Below, piece after piece: positions 6,399 through 12,200 of a stretch of DNA of 14,878 bases. This stretch comes from Deltaproteobacteria bacterium (lineage in GTDB: Bacteria > Bdellovibrionota > UBA1018 > UBA923). The notes under the pieces are model-generated. The model saw only the letters and a program-made list of their open reading frames with translations. It was not told where the DNA came from and ran no database searches. Location of the stretch: NCBI GenBank assembly GCA_016194725.1, contig JACQAW010000046.1, forward strand, positions 1 to 14,878, given 5' to 3'. Position 1 is the first letter of the stretch. Each line of letters opens with the position of its first letter. Both the position numbers and the translations under genes were made by a program.

Positions 6399-6437
6399 TC
6401 CTGCTTTAATCCGGCTTTAACCCCGGTCTGGCATATT
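6385..6437 (+). promoter_or_regulatory. Phased CTTTAA repeats and -10-like box upstream of htrA
   Basis: CTTTAA occurs at 6393-6398, 6404-6409 and 6415-6420, spaced exactly 11 bp. An inverted copy, TTAAAG, is at 6385-6390. The last copy ends 11 bp before CATATT (6432-6437), a 4/6 match to the -10 box, which itself ends 7 nt before the ATG at 6445. Direct repeats with an 11-bp period ending about 10 bp before a -10 box are the layout of PhoB- and PhoP-type response-regulator sites. The first copy covers the stop codon of the preceding gene. Regulator identity is not inferable. Confidence 0.45.
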
Positions 6438-6444
6438 GAAATGC

Positions 6445-7575
6445 ATGAAGACGAAAACTTCCGCATTTTCAATCTGCGTTTTATTGGCCTGGGTTGCGAA
6501 CATGGGCACGGCGCACGCCGAGGCATTTAACAACTCTGGCAATGCAACGGGCGATCTGCAAAACATTTTCGTTAATATCGCCGACCACACCATGCCTTCG
6601 GTCGTGAATATCTTCACAACCAAAAACATGCCCCCGAGGCGTTACCGCACCCCGGATGATTTTTTTGATTTCTGGGCCGACCCCCGCGGTCAGGCGCGTG
6701 AGCCCCGCAACGAGGCCATACCCAGAACCATGGCCCTGGGCACGGGTTTCGTCATAGAGGCCGGCGAGCACGAGGGGCTCATCCTGACCAATAATCACGT
6801 CATCGAGGGCGCCGACGGCGTGATGGCGAAGTTCACCGAATCCGACGCCGAGAGCGAGTCGCCGGCCACGATTATCGGCACTAATCCCGAGCTCGACATC
6901 GCCCTGCTACGGGTACACCCCAAGGGCGGGCGCAAGCTGCATGCGGTCAGGCTGGGCGACTCCGACCGCCTGAAAGTCGGCGAATGGATCGCGGCCTTGG
7001 GCAACCCTTTTGGCCACGGACACTCGGTCTCACATGGAATCGTAAGCGCCAAGGCCCGTGCGCTACCCGGTGGCTTCGGCAAATATTTGCAAGTCGACGC
7101 TCCGATCAATCCGGGTAACTCAGGTGGCCCGCTGGTCGACCTGAACGGTGAAGTCGTGGGCATCAATAACGCCATCGATGCGCGCGGGCCTGGAATCGGC
7201 TTTGCGATTCCCATCAACGACGTAAAAGCGGCGCTCCCGCAGCTCAAGGCCAATGGACGCGTTGAACGCGGCTATATCGGAATAGGCATAGCTCCTCATG
7301 CCGGCGACGGCCTGCCTATGGTCGCGCAGGTATTTCCGAACGCGCCGGCATCACGCGCCGGCCTGAAAACACGTGACGTGATTACCAAGGTGAATGGCGA
7401 AGCCGTAAATTCACCAAATGACCTCATCGGAGCCATTACCCATCTGGGCATTGGCCAGACGGCAAAAACCGAGATAAATCGCGCGGGGCGCACTCTTATC
7501 TTGGAAGTCAAAGTCTCCAAAAGACCCGATATGCGGCAGGCCCGGGCCGATACCTTTCCTAATGACGGCGACTGA
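6445..7575 (+). CDS. Periplasmic HtrA/Deg-family serine protease with one PDZ domain
   Basis: The protein has 376 residues from the ATG at 6445. A TTG at 6436 is in frame but adds three residues before the signal peptide without improving the ribosome site. Residues 1-25 are a Sec signal peptide ending GTAHA. The trypsin-like domain shows His118 in 'LTNNHVIEGADGV', Asp151 in 'PELDIALLRV' and nucleophile Ser226 in 'INPGNSGGPLVD', so the triad is complete. 'VGEWIAALGNPFGHGHSVSHGIVSA' is also diagnostic. One PDZ domain follows (about 265-360; 'GYIGIGIA', 'ASRAGLKTRDVITKVNGEAV'). The single PDZ and soluble export make it resemble DegQ/DegP-like quality-control proteases more than membrane-anchored DegS. 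The phased repeats upstream suggest stress-responsive control. The degP/degQ choice is left open. Confidence 0.93.
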   Translation: MKTKTSAFSICVLLAWVANMGTAHAEAFNNSGNATGDLQNIFVNIADHTMPSVVNIFTTKNMPPRRYRTPDDFFDFWADPRGQAREPRNEAIPRTMALGTGFVIEAGEHEGLILTNNHVIEGADGVMAKFTESDAESESPATIIGTNPELDIALLRVHPKGGRKLHAVRLGDSDRLKVGEWIAALGNPFGHGHSVSHGIVSAKARALPGGFGKYLQVDAPINPGNSGGPLVDLNGEVVGINNAIDARGPGIGFAIPINDVKAALPQLKANGRVERGYIGIGIAPHAGDGLPMVAQVFPNAPASRAGLKTRDVITKVNGEAVNSPNDLIGAITHLGIGQTAKTEINRAGRTLILEVKVSKRPDMRQARADTFPNDGD

Positions 7576-7623
7576 GAGTTAACGCTACGCACCATGACAT
7601 CTCGCTGCAGCGCAGCTATCAAG

Positions 7624-7644
7624 CCCCCAATTCTTTAAGGGGGG
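7624..7644 (+). promoter_or_regulatory. G-rich ribosome site paired with an upstream C5 run
   Basis: GGGGGG (7639-7644), the ribosome site of the gene starting at 7654, can pair with CCCCC (7624-7628) across a 10-nt loop. The hairpin would hide the Shine-Dalgarno sequence. It could also act as a weak terminator after htrA, since a T-rich ATTTGTT follows. The stem is only 5 bp. Confidence 0.3.
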
Positions 7645-7653
7645 ATTTGTTCC

Positions 7654-8073
7654 ATGCAGTACAAGCTTTTACTGGTCGTTGCACTTTTGTCATCCATGTT
7701 CGCAGCCACGGCACCTGCCGCCTCGCGCGTTTATCATTACGCCTGCCATTACGTGGGCCGCGACGGCCGCGGCGGCGAAGAGTTTCAGCTCAAGATTTCG
7801 GGCGCGCGCGCGCAGATTACCCGCGACGGCAACAAATACGAGGGCAAACTCGATCGCGACTACAACCCCCGCACCAATACCAACTGCTATAGGTACCTTG
7901 GCTGGGACGGCCTGGACACCGAGTGGCATGCCTGGCTGCTGATCGAGAAGTCCCTGCTCAAGGGCGGCCGCGAGCTCAAGAACGGGGCTTACGGGGGCCT
8001 CGTGAAAATTCAAGCTCGTGGCGAAGCCTACGAAGGCCAGAGCTACGGCTGCACGAACGCCGAAGCCAATTGA
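7654..8073 (+). CDS. Small secreted protein of unknown function
   Basis: The protein has 139 residues. The ATG has a G-rich ribosome site 9 nt upstream. Residues 1-23 form a clear Sec signal peptide (LLLVVALLSSMFAATAPAA). The mature part is a beta-rich domain: 'SRVYHYACHYVGRDGRGGEEFQLKISG' looks like two antiparallel strands with a Gly turn, followed by 'AQITRDGNKYEGKLDRDYNP', a tyrosine/tryptophan-rich segment 'NCYRYLGWDGLDTEWHAWLLIEKSLL', and 'GLVKIQARGEAYEGQSYGC'. It has three Cys (31, 78, 133), an odd number, so one may be free or used for dimerisation. I do not recognise a family. It sits downstream of htrA and ends at a strong terminator. An envelope role is inferred only from the signal peptide. 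Confidence 0.8.
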   Translation: MQYKLLLVVALLSSMFAATAPAASRVYHYACHYVGRDGRGGEEFQLKISGARAQITRDGNKYEGKLDRDYNPRTNTNCYRYLGWDGLDTEWHAWLLIEKSLLKGGRELKNGAYGGLVKIQARGEAYEGQSYGCTNAEAN

Positions 8074-8078
8074 ACGCT

Positions 8079-8122
8079 CGAGAGCCCGCTTTCAATCCCG
8101 GATAGCGGGCTCTCGTGTTCGT
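8079..8122 (+). terminator. Intrinsic terminator with perfect 12-bp stem
   Basis: CGAGAGCCCGCT (8079-8090) is the exact reverse complement of 8104-8115, with a 13-nt loop and a T-rich tail (TGTTCGTTTTCTG). It starts 5 nt after the stop at 8073 and clearly serves the plus-strand gene. The minus-strand gene ending at 8138 meets it from the other side, where the tail is less T-rich. Confidence 0.85.
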
Positions 8123-8137
8123 TTTCTGTTCTCGAGT

Positions 8138-8938
8138 TTAGCGATGGGCAAAGTGTTCGAAGTGGCGAGGCTCATGTTCGCGTTCACATTCGCGCTCACG
8201 ATGGCGATGGCGATGACGCTCCCACTCCCACACCATGCGGACCATGCGCGCGTAATGAAAGTACTCGCGATGCTCGCGGCCCTGATGATGGGAATGCAGG
8301 GCTTCGTCCAGCGTGCGCATTTTGCTCCTACCCTCGGACCTTTCTCCGGACTTGTCGCCGCTGGCGTCTGCCGTCTTGGCTTTTATGTCGGCCCTGATTA
8401 GCTTCACGTCGGTCACGACCGCTTTCACGTCGCGTTTCCGGGCAGTCTGGTCGGTCAGCATCTGCGTTTTAACCGCGGCAACCTGCTTGCTGTCTTTACC
8501 AAAGCGATTTTCGGTGTCATGCAGCAGCTGGCGGTCAAGACTCACGTCCTTTGAGTCGGTACGCAGGCTTTTGATGTCAGTCTGCAGTTGCCTCCGGTCC
8601 ATCTTGAGATCTGGTCTCCTTGCGGTTGGTGCCGAAATGTTCGGATCTGTCTTAGCTGTCGGCTCTGCCTTAGCTGTCGGATCCGTCTTGGCTGTCGGAG
8701 TCTTCTTTGTTGTCGTCGTTGCTGGAGTGGTCGTTGCAGAGGGTGTGAGTGTCGTGACTGCTTCGGGAGGCGTGGTTGTCGGCACCGTGATTACCGGCGG
8801 TGTTGCAACCGTCGGCAGAATATTTGCCGTTGGAGTCGTTGAGTCATTGGATTGGTCTGCATAGAGCGAGGGCGAAGTGAGCAGGCCTGTTAAAACCACA
8901 ATCGTACGAAACGTCCTTCTGAAAAACATCAAATGCAT
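8138..8938 (-). CDS. Secreted low-complexity protein: Thr/Pro linker, AKxxPT repeats, helical core, His/Arg tail
   Basis: The protein has 266 residues. I chose the ATG at 8938 because AGGGAGG (8950-8956) lies 11 nt upstream; an in-frame start at 8989 lacks such a site. Residues 1-28 are a Sec signal peptide ending SLYA. Residues 30-80 are Thr/Pro-rich and surely disordered. Residues 81-99 hold the repeat PTAKTD/PTAKAE/PTAKTD, encoded by three 18-bp units at 8643-8696. Residues 110-190 are charged helices with D-[IV]-K spacing, probably a coiled coil. The tail (212-266) is packed with His, Arg and Glu (WERHRHRHRERECEREHE) and could bind metal or nucleic acid. No family is recognised. The composition suggests an envelope spacer or metal-binding protein. 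Confidence 0.75.
   Translation of the reverse strand: MHLMFFRRTFRTIVVLTGLLTSPSLYADQSNDSTTPTANILPTVATPPVITVPTTTPPEAVTTLTPSATTTPATTTTKKTPTAKTDPTAKAEPTAKTDPNISAPTARRPDLKMDRRQLQTDIKSLRTDSKDVSLDRQLLHDTENRFGKDSKQVAAVKTQMLTDQTARKRDVKAVVTDVKLIRADIKAKTADASGDKSGERSEGRSKMRTLDEALHSHHQGREHREYFHYARMVRMVWEWERHRHRHRERECEREHEPRHFEHFAHR
8643..8696. repeat. Three tandem 18-bp units inside the low-complexity gene
   Basis: Three consecutive 18-bp units start at 8643, 8661 and 8679. Each ends in TTAGCTGTC or TTGGCTGTC, and they differ at a few positions. Read on the minus strand they encode the six-residue repeat PTAK(T/A)(D/E). The length is a multiple of three, so gain or loss of a unit keeps the frame. Confidence 0.8.
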
Positions 8939-9066
8939 ATTTATGGGGTCCTCCCTACAAGGTTTTCGATCTGGGGCCGCCCATCGCAAGAGTCGCGAAT
9001 TTTGGCCGTCAGCTATTGTACCCCGCTTTTGCGCGATTACCCAGAGTGTCCTGCCGTACCGGTGCG

Positions 9067-9087
9067 TATAAATGACACGTATTTATA
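9067..9087. promoter_or_regulatory. AT-rich inverted repeat, possible operator
   Basis: TATAAAT (9067-9073) and ATTTATA (9081-9087) are perfect 7-bp arms around a 7-nt spacer, in the only AT-rich patch of the gap between the PilZ gene and the repeat-rich gene. It could bind a dimeric regulator or contribute -10 elements on either strand. Confidence 0.35.
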
Positions 9088-9101
9088 GATAACCGAAGCT
9101 T

Positions 9102-9125
9102 ATGTGGCTTGATTTCAATCCACAT
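9102..9125 (-). other. Hairpin across the stop codon of the PilZ gene
   Basis: ATGTGGCTTGA and TCAATCCACAT form an 11-bp stem with one mismatch and a 2-nt centre. The repeat spans the TGA stop of the minus-strand gene at 9115. A terminator or mRNA-stability element is possible, but no T-run follows on the minus strand. Confidence 0.4.
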
Positions 9126-9435
9126 ACTGCAAACCCACTTGAAGAACACGAAAATCAAGCACTTTGCGCCAGCGAACTTCGGCGGCCACCGGATCCATTT
9201 CGCCCACCTTCACCGTGACCACGTCGCCCACTCGCATGCGATCAGGCGTGAGCAGAACCAGGCCGCAGCCTTTCAGGGCCTCTTCATAGACCAAGCCGAC
9301 CAGATCGGGGCGGAACTTGGTGTTGACGCCGCCGTCGCCAGTCGAATCAATCCAGGCGATCGTCGTCGGTTCGGGCCGAAAGCGCGTGTGTTTGCGTTTT
9401 GGGCCGGTGGCGGGCTTGCCGCGCTTGGATGTCAT
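9115..9435 (-). CDS. Degenerate PilZ-domain protein
   Basis: The protein has 106 residues from the ATG at 9435. The frame could begin at an ATG at 9486 and add 17 hydrophobic-leaning residues. I prefer 9435 because a TATATT box (9445-9450) lies 9 nt before it and the next residues form the usual basic lead-in. 'PKRKHTRFRPEPTTIAWIDS' supplies the RxxxR c-di-GMP motif and the first strand. The barrel continues through 'GLVLLTPDRMRVGDVVTVKVGEM', 'VAAEVRWRKVL' and 'LQVGLQYVD', the standard PilZ ending. The second motif (D/N)xSxxG is replaced by 'ALKGCG', so both the acidic/amide residue and the Ser are lost. Binding of c-di-GMP is therefore doubtful, and a protein-interaction role is as likely. 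It lies head to head with the DUF2914 gene. Confidence 0.72.
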   Translation of the reverse strand: MTSKRGKPATGPKRKHTRFRPEPTTIAWIDSTGDGGVNTKFRPDLVGLVYEEALKGCGLVLLTPDRMRVGDVVTVKVGEMDPVAAEVRWRKVLDFRVLQVGLQYVD

Positions 9436-9491
9436 TACGTCCAGAATATACTTGTCGAGCAGGTTTTCCAAGAAGAAGGCAAACATCGTGC

Positions 9492-9497
9492 TACAGT
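9492..9497 (+). promoter_or_regulatory. TANNNT box before the DUF2914 gene (possible leaderless promoter)
   Basis: TACAGT ends exactly 6 nt before the GTG at 9504. Only a bare AGG lies between, too close for a good ribosome site. No convincing -35 is visible. The box lies in the divergent gap shared with the PilZ gene. Confidence 0.3.
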
Positions 9498-9503
9498 AGG
9501 TTC

Positions 9504-10517
9504 GTGCGCGAACGAATCCGGGAGTTTCACAAAAAACATGAACGCTGGTTCCCGCTGGCCTTTTTCGTGTTCGGCTTTCTTTTCGACGCCGTCATGATTC
9601 GGCGCATCGACGAGCCGATGGTGATCATTCAGCAGGCCGCCTATCTTGTCGCCGCCGGCGCGCTGATCTGCATGTTTCTGATGAATCGCACCTTCTGGAA
9701 ATACCAGGAGGAGCTGCTGCACTTTCTGCTTGGCACGCTTTTGAACGCGTACATGATTTTTTACTTCAAGGCCGCCTCGTTGTTCGCGTCGCTGGGTTTT
9801 ATTCTGCTGCTGTGCGGGCTGCTCTACTTCAACGAGTCCAAGCGCTTTCGCAATGCGCTTTTCTGCCTGTGCCTGACGTCTTATTTCGTCTGCATGGTGC
9901 CCATCGCACTGGGCGCCCTGGGCTGGATACCCTTCGTGCTTGGGCTGCTTGCCGCCACGCTGGCCATTGCCCCGATGGTTTGGTTTTTGCTCAAGCGCGA
10001 CCTGGCCAAACCCATTGTGCTGCCCTTTCTGGCCGTGCAGGCCGCGTTCGCGCTGCTCTACTTTCTTGAGATGATTCCGCCGGTGCCGCTTTCGGTAACC
10101 TCGATTGGAATTTATCACGACATCCGAAAAGCCAATGGCGCCTACGAGCTGGTATCGACGCGCTCCCGCTGGCGGTTCTGGCAAAAAGGTGACCAGCTTT
10201 TCACGGCTCGAGCCGGCGACAGGATTTTCTGCTTCGCCCGAATTTTTTCGCCTTCCCGTTTCAAGGACAAACTTCAAGTGCGGTGGCTGCACTATGATGA
10301 ACGCCACGGCTGGATGCACCATGACGCGATTCCGCTTCCGGTCGTGGGTGGCCGCGAAGAAGGCTTTCGCGGTTTCACCGTCAAGTCCAACTACGAGCCC
10401 GGCGAATGGCGGGTACAGGTTGAAACCAGCGACAATCGTGAGCTTGGGCGAATTTATTTCAGAGTGGTTGCAGATGCGGGCTCCGAAGAACGGCCCACTC
10501 ACGTCGACGTGGATTAA
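9504..10517 (+). CDS. Seven-helix membrane protein with C-terminal DUF2914 domain
   Basis: The protein has 337 residues from the GTG at 9504. Upstream residues in the same frame are Arg-rich and antisense to the PilZ gene, so they were not used. About seven transmembrane helices lie at roughly 15-32, 41-60, 68-88, 89-108, 118-137, 139-160 and 168-190. The remaining 145 residues form a soluble domain with the DUF2914 pattern: 'GDRIFCFARIFSP', 'LQVRWLHYDERHGWMHHDAIPLP', 'FTVKSNYEPGEWRVQVETSDNRELGRIYFRVV'. This is an immunoglobulin-like module of unknown function, often attached to membrane helices in proteobacteria and leptospires. It may bind another envelope component. A promoter for the FecR gene begins 9 nt after its stop, so the two genes need not be cotranscribed. 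Confidence 0.82.
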   Translation: MRERIREFHKKHERWFPLAFFVFGFLFDAVMIRRIDEPMVIIQQAAYLVAAGALICMFLMNRTFWKYQEELLHFLLGTLLNAYMIFYFKAASLFASLGFILLLCGLLYFNESKRFRNALFCLCLTSYFVCMVPIALGALGWIPFVLGLLAATLAIAPMVWFLLKRDLAKPIVLPFLAVQAAFALLYFLEMIPPVPLSVTSIGIYHDIRKANGAYELVSTRSRWRFWQKGDQLFTARAGDRIFCFARIFSPSRFKDKLQVRWLHYDERHGWMHHDAIPLPVVGGREEGFRGFTVKSNYEPGEWRVQVETSDNRELGRIYFRVVADAGSEERPTHVDVD

Positions 10518-10525
10518 CATCGCTC

Positions 10526-10555
10526 TTGTCAGAGATCCCGATCTCTCGCTAATAT
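10526..10555 (+). promoter_or_regulatory. Promoter of the FecR-domain gene with a palindrome in its spacer
   Basis: TTGTCA (10526-10531, 5/6 match to -35) and TAATAT (10550-10555, 4/6 match to -10) are separated by 18 nt. TAATAT ends 6 nt before the ATG at 10562, so transcription should begin on or next to the start codon. AGAGATC-CC-GATCTCT (10531-10546) is a perfect inverted repeat with 7-bp arms lying inside the spacer. This is where MerR-type activators bind, and a repressor there would also block polymerase. Confidence 0.5.
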
Positions 10556-10561
10556 GTAGCC

Positions 10562-11404
10562 ATGATCATGACGATAATGAGCACGCTGACCAGTTCGGCC
10601 GCTATTTTTCTGGCCTTAAATGAGACACCGGCACTTGCCGCGGCTCCGGATTCAGCTTCAGCGCCTGCCGCAGCGCCGGGCATGGCTAAAGCGGGCAAGA
10701 TCAGTGACATCAGCGCAGCCGATGGGCAGCTTGAAGTGGATGTTCGCACGGGCACGGTACTCAAGACCTTTGGCATTGGCGCTCCGCTTGTTCCGGGCGA
10801 CACGGTCATCACGCCGGCCGGAACCATCGCGACCCTGACTCTGGAAGATGATACTCGAGTGGTACTCGGGCCCGCCTCGCAGTTTACTGTTACCAAAGTG
10901 GCCGGAAGCGCTGGAGCCAGCTCCACCTTTTTGAAAGTCACGTTGGGACTGGCTCGCGTTTGGGTTAAAAAGATCTACAACGGTGACCAGACCTTTCGCG
11001 TCTCAGCCGGTAACTCGGTCATGGGTGTTCGGGGCACGAGCTTCGTTGTCGAAAAAGACAGCGAGACCGATACCAGCGTGCATACGGTGGAAGGCAAAGT
11101 GCTCATGGCGCGCACCGCGGCCCTGCTTGGCGACCCTAAATCGTCGGTAACTGTCGAAGCCGGATTTTCGAGCTCGCTCAATGGCAGCATGCGGGTACCC
11201 ACGCCAGCGCGGTCCTTTAAACGCGAAGAGCTGAGCGCGCGCCTGGATAAGCGCGCACCGGGCCTTGGCAAGTTATTCACCGAGCTGCACCAGAGTGGCG
11301 ATGACGACGGTGCCAAATCTGTCGATTATGGCCTTAGACATCCCGGCGGGCCCGCCGCAAAGGCTGCGCCGGCAAAAGATGCACCGCCCAAGACCGGAAA
11401 CTGA
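10562..11404 (+). CDS. Secreted FecR-domain protein
   Basis: The protein has 280 residues. The ATG at 10562 gives a signal peptide of about 26 residues (SSAAIFLALNETPALA); in-frame ATGs at 10568 and 10577 are alternatives. The FecR domain covers roughly 60-165: 'VDVRTGTVLKTFGIGAPLVPGDTVITPAGTIATLTLEDDTRVVLGPASQFTV', then 'GLARVWVKKI' and 'FRVSAGNSVMGVRGTSFVV', the strongly conserved core. Unlike FecR itself, it has no N-terminal anti-sigma segment and no internal membrane helix, and no sigma factor or TonB receptor is nearby. It therefore belongs to the stand-alone periplasmic FecR-domain proteins, whose ligand is unknown. The C-terminus (250-280) is an Ala/Pro/Lys-rich disordered tail. Confidence 0.88.
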   Translation: MIMTIMSTLTSSAAIFLALNETPALAAAPDSASAPAAAPGMAKAGKISDISAADGQLEVDVRTGTVLKTFGIGAPLVPGDTVITPAGTIATLTLEDDTRVVLGPASQFTVTKVAGSAGASSTFLKVTLGLARVWVKKIYNGDQTFRVSAGNSVMGVRGTSFVVEKDSETDTSVHTVEGKVLMARTAALLGDPKSSVTVEAGFSSSLNGSMRVPTPARSFKREELSARLDKRAPGLGKLFTELHQSGDDDGAKSVDYGLRHPGGPAAKAAPAKDAPPKTGN

Positions 11405-11483
11405 CCTTAAACACAATCTCAACAGTTTCTGCCTTTTCCAAGTCGGGTGAACTGGCGTAGATTTCCCGAATACTCACATTCCG

Positions 11484-11498
11484 AAACAAACAGGAGAA
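11484..11498 (+). promoter_or_regulatory. Strong ribosome-binding leader of the GST gene
   Basis: AAACAAACAGGAGAA precedes the ATG at 11506, with AGGAG 9 nt from the start. It is identical over 15 bases to the leader of the rhodanese gene (5481-5495), although the two genes are unrelated. Confidence 0.6.
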
Positions 11499-11505
11499 CA
11501 CATCC

Positions 11506-12123
11506 ATGAAACTCTATGTCAATCCCATGTCGCCCAACTGTCGCCGTGTCGCTGCCGTGGTTTACCACACCAACGCCAAGGTCGAATTTCAAACCATCGA
11601 CTTCGGCGGTAAGTTCGACTGGGACGCCTTTAAAAAGGTAAACCCCACCGGCCTGATTCCAGCGCTCGAAGATGGTGATTTCAAGCTGGGAGAAAGCAAT
11701 GCGATCATGCAGTACCTGGCAGACCAGACCAAGAGTGACCTGCTTGGCACCGACGCTCGCTCACGCGCCGACGTGACCCGGTGGCAGTGCTGGCAGCTCG
11801 CGCATTTCGGCCCCGCCAGCGACACTTTGCTGTGGGAGAATATGCTCAAGGGCATGTTCGGCGAAGGCGAAGCCAATCTAGACGAAGTCAAGCAGGGGCT
11901 CGAAGAGTTCCGCCAGCACGCCGCTGTTCTGGACAAGCATCTGTCCAGCAACAAGTTCATCGGCGGCACGCACGTCACCCTGGCCGACTACTCCATCGCC
12001 GCGAACTTGATGTACGCCGAGCCTGCAAAACTGCCCCTGCTTGAGTTCCCACACATCAAGAAATGGTACGCCAACATCGAAACTCTCGATGCATGGAAGA
12101 AATCGACGCCTCCGCGCGCCTGA
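11506..12123 (+). CDS. Glutathione S-transferase family protein
   Basis: The protein has 205 residues, the normal length for a cytosolic GST. The thioredoxin-like N-terminal domain (1-75) begins 'MKLYVNPMSPNCRRVAAVVYH', with Ser9 and Cys12 near the position that activates glutathione. 'NPTGLIPALED' carries the cis-Pro (52) and 'LGESNAIMQYL' the Glu63-Ser64 pair that binds the gamma-glutamyl group. The all-helical C-terminal domain (90-205) includes 'TLADYSIAANLMY', the capping/hydrophobic-staple region with its conserved Asp. It should conjugate or reduce electrophiles with glutathione in the cytoplasm; the substrate is unknown. It has the best ribosome site in this region. Just after its stop it ends at a strong terminator shared with the HiPIP gene. 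Confidence 0.92.
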   Translation: MKLYVNPMSPNCRRVAAVVYHTNAKVEFQTIDFGGKFDWDAFKKVNPTGLIPALEDGDFKLGESNAIMQYLADQTKSDLLGTDARSRADVTRWQCWQLAHFGPASDTLLWENMLKGMFGEGEANLDEVKQGLEEFRQHAAVLDKHLSSNKFIGGTHVTLADYSIAANLMYAEPAKLPLLEFPHIKKWYANIETLDAWKKSTPPRA

Positions 12124-12142
12124 TTGTTTTTGGCACTGAAAT

Positions 12143-12185
12143 AAAAAAAGCCACTCGGGAAAATTTCCCCGGGTGGCTTTTTTTT
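12143..12185. terminator. Bidirectional intrinsic terminator between GST and HiPIP
   Basis: AAAAAAAGCCAC (from 12143) is the exact reverse complement of GTGGCTTTTTTT, with further CGGG/CCCG pairing inside. The stem is flanked by an A-run on the left and a T-run on the right, so each strand ends in a U-tract. It lies 19 nt after the GST stop and 15 nt after the HiPIP stop, and serves both convergent genes. Confidence 0.92.
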
Positions 12186-12200
12186 AACTCTATTTCGGAC

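Noticed and set aside
6436..6444. TTG at 6436 as the htrA start
   Set aside because: It adds only three residues, has no ribosome site, and the ATG at 6445 begins a normal signal peptide.
8313..8864. Plus-strand frame of 183 codons with hydrophobic VAVGSVLAVG repeats
   Set aside because: The repeats mirror the AKTDPT repeats of the minus-strand gene, which has a good ribosome site and signal peptide. The plus frame has neither.
9435..10520. Long minus-strand open frame (361 codons) across the DUF2914 gene
   Set aside because: It is antisense to a clear membrane protein; its hydrophilic His/Gln/Arg-rich translation is the usual mirror of hydrophobic codons.
10562..11404. FecR protein as an anti-sigma regulator of iron uptake
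   Set aside because: There is no N-terminal cytoplasmic segment, no inner-membrane helix after a signal peptide, and no sigma factor or TonB receptor nearby.
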